Origin: Pseudomonas oryzihabitans NBRC 102199
Lineage (GTDB): Bacteria; Pseudomonadota; Gammaproteobacteria; Pseudomonadales; Pseudomonadaceae
Direction of reading: 5' to 3'
Assembly: GCF_000730625.1 (NCBI RefSeq)
Contig: NZ_BBIT01000005.1
Coordinates: forward strand, 1-64,000
DNA: 64,000 nt
The notes under the pieces were generated by a model. That model saw only the letters and a program-made list of their open reading frames with translations, was not told the DNA's origin and did no database searches. Shown piece after piece: positions 56,139-64,000 of the stretch; within the stretch, counting starts at the first letter, position 1; the number at the start of each line of letters is the position of its first letter. The position numbers were made by a program, and so were the translations under genes.

Positions 56139-56984
56139 ATGAGCACCATCCTGATCGCCGGTTGCGGCGATGTCGGCAGCCGTCTCGGCCTGCAACTGGT
56201 CGCCCAGGGCCACCGGGTCTTCGGCCTCAGGCGCACTGTCGCCGCCCTCCCCGCTGAGTTGCTGCCGGTCGCAGGCGATCTCGCCGAGGCCACGCCGCCG
56301 GCCGCCTGGCCGCGCGAACCCCTCGACCAGGTGGTCTATGCCACCGCCGCGACCCACCATGACGAAGCCGGCTATCGCGCCGCCTATGTCGAGGGCCTGC
56401 GCCACCTGCTCGGCTGGCTGGCCGCCTGCGACCAGCGTCCGCAGCGTCTGCTGTTCGTCTCCAGCAGCGGCGTCTATGCCCAGGGCGATGGCGCCTGGGT
56501 CGACGAAACCACCCCTGCCGAACCCGAGCGCTTTTCCGGACGCATCCTGCGCGAGGCGGAAGACCTGGCGCTGGGCAGCGGCCTGCCTGCCAGCGTGGTC
56601 CGCCTGACCGGCATCTATGGCCCGGGACGCGAGGCGCTGCTGCGCCAGGTGCGCGAGGGCTCCCGAGTGACCCGCGAACCGCCGCTGTATGGCAATCGCA
56701 TCCATGTCGAGGACGCCGCCGACCTGCTGGCGCTGCTGCTGCAGCGGGATCGCGAAGGGGTCGCCCTGGATGATCTCTATCTGGGCGTGGACGACGATCC
56801 GGCGCCGCTGGACGAGGTGGTCGACTGGCTGCGGGCACGGCTGGGCATCACCTTCTGGTCCGACGAGGCCCAGTTGCGTCGCGCCGGCAGCAAGAGATGC
56901 AGCAACGCCCGCGCCCGGGCCCTGGGCTGGACGCCCCGCTACCCCAGCTATCGCGAGGGCTACGCGGCCATTCTCGCCGGCTGA
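56139..56984 (+). CDS. NAD-dependent epimerase/dehydratase-family protein
   Basis: 281 residues from ATG 56139 (AAGGA 7 bases upstream). Extended-SDR Rossmann start ILIAGCGDVGSRLGLQLVAQGHRV, and a YGPGREALLRQVR segment; the catalytic tyrosine is likely in SSSGVYAQGDG. Similar YeeZ-type proteins are of unknown substrate. Divergent from oxyR, closed by a hairpin. Confidence 0.85.
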   Translation: MSTILIAGCGDVGSRLGLQLVAQGHRVFGLRRTVAALPAELLPVAGDLAEATPPAAWPREPLDQVVYATAATHHDEAGYRAAYVEGLRHLLGWLAACDQRPQRLLFVSSSGVYAQGDGAWVDETTPAEPERFSGRILREAEDLALGSGLPASVVRLTGIYGPGREALLRQVREGSRVTREPPLYGNRIHVEDAADLLALLLQRDREGVALDDLYLGVDDDPAPLDEVVDWLRARLGITFWSDEAQLRRAGSKRCSNARARALGWTPRYPSYREGYAAILAG

Positions 56985-56990
56985 AACGAC

Positions 56991-57015
56991 GGAGCCCGGC
57001 ACAGGGCCGGGCTCC
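56991..57015. terminator. Hairpin after the epimerase gene
   Basis: GGAGCCCGGC and GCCGGGCTCC form a 10-bp stem. The T run after it is weak (GTTCTC), so it may be an imperfect terminator, shared with the convergent symporter gene. Confidence 0.6.
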
Positions 57016-57035
57016 GTTCTCAGCTAGCCAGCCAC

Positions 57036-58385
57036 TCAGTCGCGCAGGGCTTCACCGCGGGTGGCCTGAGGACGCTCCTCGACCTTGGCGGTGCTCTTCA
57101 GGTGCGGCAGGGCTGCCCAGTAGGCGGCGCCCTTCTCGGCGTCGTAGAGACCTTCCCACTTGGCGATGACAAGGGCGGCCAGGGCGTTGCCGATCACGTT
57201 CAGGGCGGTGCGCGCCATGTCCATGATGCGATCCACACCGGCGATGAAGGCCAGGCCTTCCAGCGGAATGCCGACGCTGCCCAGGGTGGCCAGGAGCACC
57301 ACGAAGGACACGCCCGGCACGCCGGCGATGCCCTTGGAGGTGACCATCAGGGTCAGCACCAGCAGCAGCTGCTGGCTCAGCGACAGGTCGATGCCATAGA
57401 GCTGGGCGATGAACAGCGCCGCGATGCTCTGGTAGAGGGTGGAGCCGTCCAGGTTGAAGGAATAGCCGGTGGGCACCACGAAGCTGGTGATGGACTTGGG
57501 CGCGCCATAGGCCTCCATCTTCTCGATGATGCGCGGCAGCACGGTTTCCGAACTGGCGGTGGAATAGGCCAGGATCAGCTCGTCCTTGAGGATGCGGATG
57601 ATGCGGAAGATCGAGAAGCCGAACAGCTTGGCCACCAGGCCCAGCACGCCGAGGGCGAAGAAGCCGATGGCGACGTAGACCAGCACCACCAGCTTGGCCA
57701 GCGGCAGCAGGGAGGCGAAGCCGAAGTTGGCCACGGTCACCGCGATCAGCGCGAAGACACCGATGGGGGCGTAGTTCATGATCATGTGGGTGACCTTGAA
57801 CATGGCCTCGGAGATGCCCTGGAAGACCCGCACCACCGGCTCGCGGGTGGCTTCCGGCAAGGCGCCCAGGCCCAGGCCGAACATCACCGCGAAGAAGATG
57901 ATCGGCAGCATCTCGCCACGGGCGACGGCGGCGAAGACGTTGGACGGGATCAGGTTGAGGATGGTCGCGATGAAGGCGTGGTCATGCTGCACTTCCGCGG
58001 TGGTCTTCTGGTACTGGGAGATATCGGTGGTGCCCAGGGTGCTCATGTCGATGCCGGCACCGGGCTGCACGCTGTCGGCGAAGAACAGGCCGACAACGAT
58101 GGCCAGGGTGGTGACGATCTCGAAGTAGAGGATGGTCTTGAGACCGATGCGACCAAGCTTCTTGGAATCGCCGACGCCGGCGATGCCGACCACCAGGGTG
58201 GCGATGACGATGGGCACCACGATCATCTTGATCAGCCGGATGAAGATGTCGCCGGCCGGCTTGAGGACGTTCGAGATCCACCAGGCTTTCTCGGCGCTGA
58301 AGTGGTTGAGCAGTGCGCCGACGGCGATCCCCAGCACGAGGCCGATAAGGATCTGCCACGCGAGGCTGAGCTTGGGCTTGGTCAT
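57036..58385 (-). CDS. gltP: Glutamate/aspartate:proton symporter (DAACS family)
   Basis: 449 residues from ATG 58385; an upstream in-frame start (58472) is less likely. About eight helices plus two re-entrant loops: IKMIVVPIVIATLVVGIAG, the serine-rich loop TASSETVLPRI, and the NMDGT-like loop SFNLDGSTLYQ, and SKGIAGVPG late. Takes up glutamate, aspartate or C4-dicarboxylates. I prefer glutamate over DctA by general likeness, without certainty. Confidence 0.88.
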   Translation of the reverse strand: MTKPKLSLAWQILIGLVLGIAVGALLNHFSAEKAWWISNVLKPAGDIFIRLIKMIVVPIVIATLVVGIAGVGDSKKLGRIGLKTILYFEIVTTLAIVVGLFFADSVQPGAGIDMSTLGTTDISQYQKTTAEVQHDHAFIATILNLIPSNVFAAVARGEMLPIIFFAVMFGLGLGALPEATREPVVRVFQGISEAMFKVTHMIMNYAPIGVFALIAVTVANFGFASLLPLAKLVVLVYVAIGFFALGVLGLVAKLFGFSIFRIIRILKDELILAYSTASSETVLPRIIEKMEAYGAPKSITSFVVPTGYSFNLDGSTLYQSIAALFIAQLYGIDLSLSQQLLLVLTLMVTSKGIAGVPGVSFVVLLATLGSVGIPLEGLAFIAGVDRIMDMARTALNVIGNALAALVIAKWEGLYDAEKGAAYWAALPHLKSTAKVEERPQATRGEALRD

Positions 58386-58695
58386 GTACCGACACCTTTG
58401 TTCTATTTGGATGGAGTTCGGGACGAACGTCACCGTGTCGGGTCGTGATGCGCGAAGCGCATGCAACGCCAACGAGAGGGTGCGTTCAGGCTGCGGAAAC
58501 GGTGCTCGAAAAGGACTGGGAGCACCAAGGCGTCACACTTTTGCCAGAGGGTAACGGGGTATGTCTAATGCCGCTGTCGCCTGCCCTATGCCGATCCGGC
58601 ATGAGGTGTCCCGAAAGGGCCGCGCAGCATACAGGCACTGGCGCCTTGCGCGCCAGGCATACAGAGGCGCCGCTCATCGCGGCGCCCCCTGAACG

Positions 58696-59526
58696 TCAGC
58701 CGTTGAAGGTCGCGGGGTCCGGACCCAGACGCTTGTCCTGGTTCAGCCCGGCGATCTGCCGCATGTCCTCGTCGTCCAGGGCGAAGTCGAAGATCTGCAT
58801 GTTCTCTTCGATGCGCTTGGGCGTCTTGGATTTGGGGAAGATGATGTTGCCGAGCTGGATGTGCCAGCGCAGCACCACCTGGGCCGGCGTCTTGCCGTGC
58901 TTGGCCGCCAGTTGCTGCAGCACCGGGCTGCCCAGCAGTTCGCCACCCTGGGCCAGCGGGCTCCAGGCTTCGGTAGCGATGCCCTTGTAGGTGTTGAAGT
59001 CGCGCAGCTCCTGCTGCTGCAGCAGTGGATGACACTCGATCTGGTTGACCACCGGCACCACGCCGGTCTCGGTCAGCAGGGTCTCGATGTCGGCCTGGCG
59101 GAAGTTGGACACGCCGATGGACTTCACCCGACCCTGGTTGCGCAATTCGATCAGCGCCTTCCAGCTGTCGAGGAACAGGCCCTTTTCCGGCAGCGGCCAG
59201 TGGATCAGGTAGAGGTCGACATGCTCCAGACCCAGCTTGGCCAGGCTGGTGTCGAAGGCGCGCAGGGCGCTGTCGTAGCCCTGGTCGGCATTCCACAGCT
59301 TGGTGGTGACGAACAGCTCGTCACGCGGCAGACCGGCCTGGACGATGGCCTGGCCGACGCCCTCTTCGTTGCCGTAGATGGCGGCGGTGTCGATGTGTCG
59401 ATAGCCGAGGTCCAGGGCGGTCTTGACCACCTGGGCGGTCTCTTCGGCCGGGGTCTGCCAGACCCCCAGGCCGAATTGCGGAATGTGGTGACCGTCGTTG
59501 AGCTGAAGACGGGTGATCGCGGACAT
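58696..59526 (-). CDS. Aldo/keto reductase (AKR5-like)
   Basis: 276 residues, complete. NADPH-dependent reductase with the family triad in order: D and Y in YRHIDTAAIYGNEEGVG, K in VTTKLW, H in YLIHWPLP, and a late coenzyme block FPKSKTPKRIEEN. Resembles 2,5-diketo-gluconate reductases (Dkg). Substrate unproven. Confidence 0.88.
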   Translation of the reverse strand: MSAITRLQLNDGHHIPQFGLGVWQTPAEETAQVVKTALDLGYRHIDTAAIYGNEEGVGQAIVQAGLPRDELFVTTKLWNADQGYDSALRAFDTSLAKLGLEHVDLYLIHWPLPEKGLFLDSWKALIELRNQGRVKSIGVSNFRQADIETLLTETGVVPVVNQIECHPLLQQQELRDFNTYKGIATEAWSPLAQGGELLGSPVLQQLAAKHGKTPAQVVLRWHIQLGNIIFPKSKTPKRIEENMQIFDFALDDEDMRQIAGLNQDKRLGPDPATFNG

Positions 59527-59592
59527 GCGTCGCTCCTCTGAGATTGATGACTGTCAGAGGTGTGACTGGCGGCAGTGGCCTTTTGCTCCCGA

Positions 59593-59955
59593 TCAGTCGA
59601 GCCGCACGGCTTCGGGGACGCTGTAGCTCTCGACCCAACCCAGCAGGGTACGACCCTCCTGCTGCACCTCGATGCGCTTCCAGCGCTGGAAGGAACGGGT
59701 CTCGATCACCCGCACCTGGGTGTCGCCGTCCAGCCGCGTCAGGGTGTTGCGCGCGCGCTCACGACTGCGGTCGTAGACGAAGGGCCACTTGAGCACATCG
59801 ACCGGGCCGCGCAGCATCCAGCCCTGTCCTTCTTCGGCGAAGCGAAAGGACACTCCGCCCTCGGCGCGGGCTGGGTTGCTACCCAGCAGCAACAGGGCCG
59901 CCATGAGCAGGGAGGGAAGGATACGGCGAAGGGTCGAAAGGACATTCGGGGTCAT
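59593..59955 (-). CDS. Small secreted SH3-like protein
   Basis: 120 residues with a signal peptide ending NPARAEG. The remainder, about 85 residues, has the alternating pattern of a bacterial SH3 domain (GQGWMLRGPVDVLKWPFV, RVIETRSFQRWKRIEVQQEG, LLGWVESYS). Exported proteins of this type may bind the cell wall. No enzyme part is present. A T-tract lies just upstream, at 59970. Confidence 0.7.
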   Translation of the reverse strand: MTPNVLSTLRRILPSLLMAALLLLGSNPARAEGGVSFRFAEEGQGWMLRGPVDVLKWPFVYDRSRERARNTLTRLDGDTQVRVIETRSFQRWKRIEVQQEGRTLLGWVESYSVPEAVRLD

Positions 59956-60100
59956 GTTGGCCTCGTCTGTGGCACCAAAAAAAACAGCGCCCGAGGTGGA
60001 CGCTGCGGAGGTAGACCCTCTGGTACGACAAACGACTGCACGGCTTGCCCGAGAAATGCCAAATGGCCAGCAGTCTCGGACAAAATCCTTAGTGCAATAG

Positions 60101-61300
60101 CTAGGCCGCGCTGAACAGCTTGTGCGGATCGATGACGAATTTCTTCGGGACGCCCGAATCGAATTCGCTGTAGCCGCGGGGGGCCTCGTCCAAGGTGATC
60201 ACCTGCACACCGACGATGTCGGCGATCTTGATGCGATCCCACATGATCGCCTGCATCAGCTGGCGGTTGTACTTCATCACTGGGGTCTGGCCGGTGTGGA
60301 AGCTGTGGGACTTGGCCCAGCCCAGACCGAAGCGGATGCTCAGAGCACCCTGCTTGGCGGCGGCATCGACCGCACCCGGATCGTCGGTGACATAGAGACC
60401 GGGAATGCCGATCTTGCCGGCCACCCGCACGATGCCCATCAGTGAGTTCAGCACCGTGGCCGGGGCCTCGCTCTTGGCGCCTTCGTGACCATGGCCACGG
60501 GCCTCGAAGCCGACGGCATCGACCGCGCAATCGACTTCCGGCGTGCCCAGCAGCGCAGCGATCTGCTCGTGCAGCGGGGTATCCTGGGACAGGTCGGCGA
60601 TCTCGAAGCCCTGGGCCTTGGCGTGGGCCAGGCGTACCGGGTTGACGTCGCCGACGATGACCACGGCGGCGCCCAGCAGGCGGGCCGAGGCGGCCGCGGC
60701 CAGACCGACCGGGCCGGCGCCGGCGACATAGACGCTGGTGCCCGGGCCGACGCCGGCGGTGACGGCGCCGTGGTAGCCGGTGGGCAGGATGTCGGAGAGG
60801 CAGGTCAGGTCACGGATCTTTTCCATGGCCGCGTCGCGATTCGGCAGCTTGAGCAGGTTGAAGTCGGCATAGGGGACCAGCACGTATTCGGCCTGGCCAC
60901 CGACCCAGCCGCCCATGTCGACGTAGCCGTAGGCACCGCCGGCGCGCGAGGGATTGACGGTCAGGCAGACGCCGGTGTCCTGCTCCTTGCAGGTGCGGCA
61001 GCGACCGCAGGCGACGTTGAAGGGCACCGAGACCAGATCGCCGACCTTGAGGGTCTCGACGTCACGACCCGCTTCGATGACCTCGCCGGTGATCTCGTGG
61101 CCGAGCACCAGGCCTTCGGGGGCAGTGGTCCGGCCGCGCACCATGTGCTGGTCTGAACCACAGATGTTGGTGGAGACCACGCGCAGGATGACGCCGTGGT
61201 CGATACGCTTGCCCTGCGGGGTTTCCATCTTCGGGTAGGGAATGGTCTGCACCTCGACCTTGCCCGCGCCCAGATAGACGACGCCACGATTACCGGACAT
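60101..61300 (-). CDS. fdhA: Glutathione-independent formaldehyde dehydrogenase
   Basis: 399 residues, zinc-dependent MDR family. Catalytic zinc ligands in NICGSDQH and GHEITGEV; structural zinc at CGRCRTCKEQDTGVC; NAD site VYVAGAGPVGLAAAASARLLGA and VGDVNPVRLAHA. It oxidises formaldehyde to formate without glutathione and keeps its NAD cofactor tightly bound, as in the P. putida enzyme. Single gene, divergent from nothing nearby on the left. Confidence 0.95.
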   Translation of the reverse strand: MSGNRGVVYLGAGKVEVQTIPYPKMETPQGKRIDHGVILRVVSTNICGSDQHMVRGRTTAPEGLVLGHEITGEVIEAGRDVETLKVGDLVSVPFNVACGRCRTCKEQDTGVCLTVNPSRAGGAYGYVDMGGWVGGQAEYVLVPYADFNLLKLPNRDAAMEKIRDLTCLSDILPTGYHGAVTAGVGPGTSVYVAGAGPVGLAAAASARLLGAAVVIVGDVNPVRLAHAKAQGFEIADLSQDTPLHEQIAALLGTPEVDCAVDAVGFEARGHGHEGAKSEAPATVLNSLMGIVRVAGKIGIPGLYVTDDPGAVDAAAKQGALSIRFGLGWAKSHSFHTGQTPVMKYNRQLMQAIMWDRIKIADIVGVQVITLDEAPRGYSEFDSGVPKKFVIDPHKLFSAA

Positions 61301-61467
61301 GTTGCACCTCGCTGTTATTGTTGGACTGGCTCTAGCGGTTCGAGCCTAGTCCTCGCGAAGCGCGGCGTCTGTGGGGATGGCGTTTTTGGCGATGCCGAGG
61401 TCGCCCCTGCGGGTCGGCCTCGCGAACCCGGTCACGCCGCCACGGCGGGCGGCATGACCGGCCGGGA

Positions 61468-62781
61468 TCAGGCGGGTGCCAGGGCGGCGGCGCGGCGCTC
61501 GCGGCTGAGCAGGTAGCAGCCGATGCCCACGCCCAGCAGGGCCAGGCCCATGACGTACCAGGCCGGGCCCAGCGGATGCTGCTTGAGCATCAGGGTGACG
61601 ACCATGGGGGTCAGGCCGCCGAAGATGGCGTAGGCCACGTTGTAGGAGAACGACAGCCCCGAGAAGCGCACCTTGGGCGGGAAGGCCAGCACCATCACCC
61701 GCGGCACGCCGCCGATGACGCCGACCGCCGCGCCGGCCAGGGCATAGAGCGGGAACAGCCATTCCGGATGGACCTTGAGACCGGCATAGAGCGCCCAGCT
61801 GGCCACTGCCAGGATGAGACCGCCGCCGATGAACACCGGGCCGCTGCCGAAGCGATCGGACAGGGCGCCGGAGACGATGCAGCCCAGGGTCAGGAAGACG
61901 ATGGCCAGGCTGTTGGCCTTGAGCGCCAGGGCGGCGGAGAAGCCGTACTGGGTCTGCAGCAGGGTCGGGGTCATGAGGATGACCACCACGATGCCGGCGG
62001 TGAGCATCCAGGTCAGCAGCATGGACAGGATCACGCTGCTGCGGTGGTCGCGCAGCACGGCCTTGAGCGGCACTTCCTCGGCCAGCGACTTGTGGATCGC
62101 CAGTTCGGCGAACACCGGCGTCTCGTGCAGCCAGCGGCGCAGGTAGACCGAGAACAGGCCGAAGACGCCGCCGATCAGGAAGGGAAAGCGCCAGGCGTAG
62201 TCGGCCACTTCCACCGGGGTGAAGACGGTGTTGATCAGGGTCGCCATCAGCGAGCCGAGCAGGATGCCGAAGGTGAGACCGGCGGTCAGGGTGCCGCAGG
62301 CATAGCCGACGTGCTTGCCGGGGACGTGTTCGGAGACGAACACCCAGGCGCCGGGCACCTCGCCGCCGATGGCCGCGCCCTGGATGATACGCAGCACCAG
62401 CAGCAGGATCGGCGCGGCCACGCCGATCTGGGCGTAGGTGGGCATCAGGCCCATGCCCAGGGTCGGCAGGGCCATCATGAAGATGCTCAGGGTGAACATC
62501 TTCTTGCGCCCGAGCAGGTCGCCGAAGTGGGCCATGATGATGCCGCCTAGCGGACGTGCCAGATAGCCCGCGGCGAAGATGCCGAAGGTCTGCATCTGTC
62601 GCAGCCAGTCGGGCATGTCGGCGGGAAAGAACAGCTTCCCCACCACCGCGGCGAAGAAGACGAAGATGACGAAGTCGTAGAACTCCAGCGCACCGCCCAG
62701 GGCGGACAGCGAGAGGGTCTTGTAGTCGTTGCGGCCCAGAGGGCGCGACGTGAGCGGCGCAGAGGCGGATTGCAGTTTCAT
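61468..62781 (-). CDS. Major facilitator superfamily carrier (MHS family)
   Basis: 437 residues from ATG 62781. Twelve membrane helices; MHS-type motifs GGALEFYDFVIFVFFAAVVG, GHFGDLLGRKKMF-like (reads AHFGDLLGRKKMF) and RIIQGAAIGGEVPGAWVFVSEH. Proton symport of an organic acid or osmolyte (citrate, shikimate, proline-like substrates) is likely. Substrate not known. Confidence 0.88.
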   Translation of the reverse strand: MKLQSASAPLTSRPLGRNDYKTLSLSALGGALEFYDFVIFVFFAAVVGKLFFPADMPDWLRQMQTFGIFAAGYLARPLGGIIMAHFGDLLGRKKMFTLSIFMMALPTLGMGLMPTYAQIGVAAPILLLVLRIIQGAAIGGEVPGAWVFVSEHVPGKHVGYACGTLTAGLTFGILLGSLMATLINTVFTPVEVADYAWRFPFLIGGVFGLFSVYLRRWLHETPVFAELAIHKSLAEEVPLKAVLRDHRSSVILSMLLTWMLTAGIVVVILMTPTLLQTQYGFSAALALKANSLAIVFLTLGCIVSGALSDRFGSGPVFIGGGLILAVASWALYAGLKVHPEWLFPLYALAGAAVGVIGGVPRVMVLAFPPKVRFSGLSFSYNVAYAIFGGLTPMVVTLMLKQHPLGPAWYVMGLALLGVGIGCYLLSRERRAAALAPA

Positions 62782-63259
62782 CGAGGATCCCGGACAAGAG
62801 AGGAGCGCAAAGGAAATTCGGCCTCTGGCATCCCTCCGGGTGTAGCGGACAAGACGCGGCCCCGAGTGACCGTCCGCCTGGAGCGGCTGGCAGGGATCGG
62901 GCGGGTCGCCGGATGGGCGCCGGACCTGCACCGCGCCGCCTGCGCTCTTTTGGAGCACGGCAACAGCAGGTCTACCGATCATTACCTGATCATCGGACGT
63001 GCAGGGCCCTCTGGATTGCCTGGCCGTGCACGGTCTCCACGATAGCAAATCTGCAAGGAATTTCCGCTATTCATTCAGTGCCCATTCAGGGCTCATCTGC
63101 CGAGCTATGGCTGTTCCATCCTGGTGCAAAAGCGGTCGAGCCGCCCTGCCCCAGGCGTTATACTGTAGCCCCCTAACGATCTCCGCCGAGAGATTGGCAG
63201 CATTCTTGCGTGCAGATGCTGAACGTTACCTACCTATCCGGGCTCCCGAGGGCCCTGTC
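62782..63259. other. Gap between the MFS carrier and the thioesterase
   Basis: 478 bases without a gene. It holds an imperfect dyad CCGATCATTACCTGATCATC at 62975-62996 (full site 22 bp), a possible operator for the carrier, two CATTCAG copies near 63074 and 63087, and a TATACT -10 at 63159 that may serve the thioesterase. Confidence 0.5.
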
Positions 63260-63664
63260 ATGATCGAAGAGCTCGAACAAGAAGATCCCATCCCCCAGGG
63301 CGACCTGGCCATGCAGATCACTGCGCTGCCCCGCGAGACCAATGGCTTCGGCGACATCTACGGCGGCTGGCTGGTGGCCCAGATGGACCTGGCCGGCAGC
63401 GCCATGGCCAGTCGCCTGGCCGCCGGGCGTGTGGCTACCGTGGCCATCGACCGCATGGCCTTCATGACACCGGTGCCCGTGGGCGCACAGCTCTCCTTCT
63501 ATACCAACACCCTGGAGGTGGGCCGCAGCTCCATCCAGATCCTCATCGAGGTCTGGAGCGACGATCCGCTGTCCAGCGAGTGGAGCAAGGTGACCGAGGC
63601 GGTGTTCGTCTTCGTGGCCATCGATGGCAGCGGCCGCACCCGCCCCCTGCCCGCGCGGCGCTAG
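63260..63664 (+). CDS. Acyl-CoA thioesterase, YciA-type hotdog fold
   Basis: 134 residues from ATG 63260 (GAGG 8 bases upstream). Hotdog thioesterase signature NGFGDIYGGWLVAQMDLAGSAMA, with the aspartate and helix of the YciA/BACH family, and VPVGAQLSFYTNTLEVGRSS. It hydrolyses acyl-CoAs in the cytosol. A longer frame upstream to 62999 has no family-like sequence. Confidence 0.88.
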   Translation: MIEELEQEDPIPQGDLAMQITALPRETNGFGDIYGGWLVAQMDLAGSAMASRLAAGRVATVAIDRMAFMTPVPVGAQLSFYTNTLEVGRSSIQILIEVWSDDPLSSEWSKVTEAVFVFVAIDGSGRTRPLPARR

Positions 63665-63682
63665 CACCCGCCGGCCTTGCCG

Positions 63683-64000
63683 CTAGGGCTCCCGGGCCAG
63701 CGGCGCCTCGCGCACCTGGGTCGGCCTTCCGTGGCGGATGCCTTCGACCTGCTCCAGCGCCTGCCGGACCTCGGCGGCGGTGGCCAGCAGCCGATAGTCG
63801 AGGGTGAAGTCGCGCGTGCCGCCGGCTTCCATGCGCGGCACCAGCCCCAGGGCTCGCTGCTGGCTGCGGTTGTAGGAAAAGCTGGTGCCCGGCTCCAGGC
63901 CGGTGACATAGCCCTGGGCCTTGGCATCGGTGTTCTTCCACAGGGTGAAGACCGGCAATTCCCGCACATTGAAGGCCAGCGCCACGCCCTGGTGGGCACT
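63683..64000 (-). CDS. Aldose 1-epimerase-type / DUF4432-like protein, 3' end only
   Basis: The last 105 codons of a gene that runs off the right edge. Visible motifs VFTLWKNTDAKAQGYVTGLEPGTSFSYNR and MEAGGTRDFTLDYRLLAT fit the C-terminal beta-sandwich of galactose-mutarotase-like proteins of the DUF4432 type. Start and N-terminus are outside the window. Confidence 0.65.
   Translation of the reverse strand, partial: SAHQGVALAFNVRELPVFTLWKNTDAKAQGYVTGLEPGTSFSYNRSQQRALGLVPRMEAGGTRDFTLDYRLLATAAEVRQALEQVEGIRHGRPTQVREAPLAREP

Overview
The window is 64 kb of GC-rich chromosome from a member of the genus Pseudomonas. The genus call rests on gene content and order: the block pauR - dadX - ridA - dadA / lrp - pauB4, the biotin operon bioBFHCD, the trio mexS - mexT - mexEF-oprN, phoPQ, divergent znuA / zur-znuCB, oxyR-recG, rpmBG and fdhA. 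I cannot fix the species. No tRNA, rRNA, CRISPR array, prophage or complete insertion sequence was seen; nearly all of the window looks like ordinary core chromosome with dispersed short palindromic repeats.

Layout. 0.2-4.1 kb: two secreted glycoside-hydrolase-fold proteins on the minus strand, a large three-part one (GH5 + DUF4214 + a second GH domain) and a small paralogue of its last domain. 4.2-4.8 kb: a DinB-like protein. 5.1-13.1 kb: amino-acid and polyamine metabolism (PauR, D-alanine catabolism DadA/RidA/DadX, Lrp), a methyltransferase, a putrescine-type oxidase and a phospholipase D-like lipoprotein. 13.4-18.0 kb: biotin synthesis. 18.0-19.5 kb: an orphan curlin-repeat protein and a small conserved protein. 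19.6-25.1 kb: a chemoreceptor, xpt, two YkgJ-type cysteine-cluster proteins and a second PBP3-type transpeptidase. 25.1-31.3 kb: a thioesterase, PhoPQ with an odd upstream transcription unit, and zinc uptake under Zur. 31.3-34.2 kb: a sulfonate-type binding protein, a YciI protein and an acyltransferase. 34.2-42.9 kb: the MexS/MexT/MexEF-OprN efflux locus with a small collagen-like gene inside it. 43.3-49.0 kb: the six-gene Mrp cation/proton antiporter. 49.0-58.4 kb: a peptide-binding protein, rpmBG, an HDOD regulator, recG-oxyR, an epimerase and a glutamate symporter. 58.7-64.0 kb: an aldo/keto reductase, a small SH3-like protein, formaldehyde dehydrogenase, an MFS carrier, a thioesterase and the 3' end of an epimerase-like gene.

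Functional links. Lrp, DadA, RidA and DadX form the D-alanine catabolic unit, and PauR and PauB4 on either side belong to polyamine use. Zur sits between znuA and znuCB and shares one candidate operator with both. MexS (oxidoreductase) and MexT (LysR activator) govern mexEF-oprN, and two tandem MexT-like boxes lie just before mexE.

Most unusual points: the GH5 domain lacks its catalytic nucleophile; a small transcription unit upstream of phoPQ combines four GTTCAG half-sites at 11-bp steps, a -10 at the expected distance, a 39-codon reading frame and a strong terminator, where P. aeruginosa carries oprH; the orphan curlin-repeat protein; the collagen-like micro-gene between mexT and mexE; and a folded leader that may mask the ribosome site of the Mrp operon.
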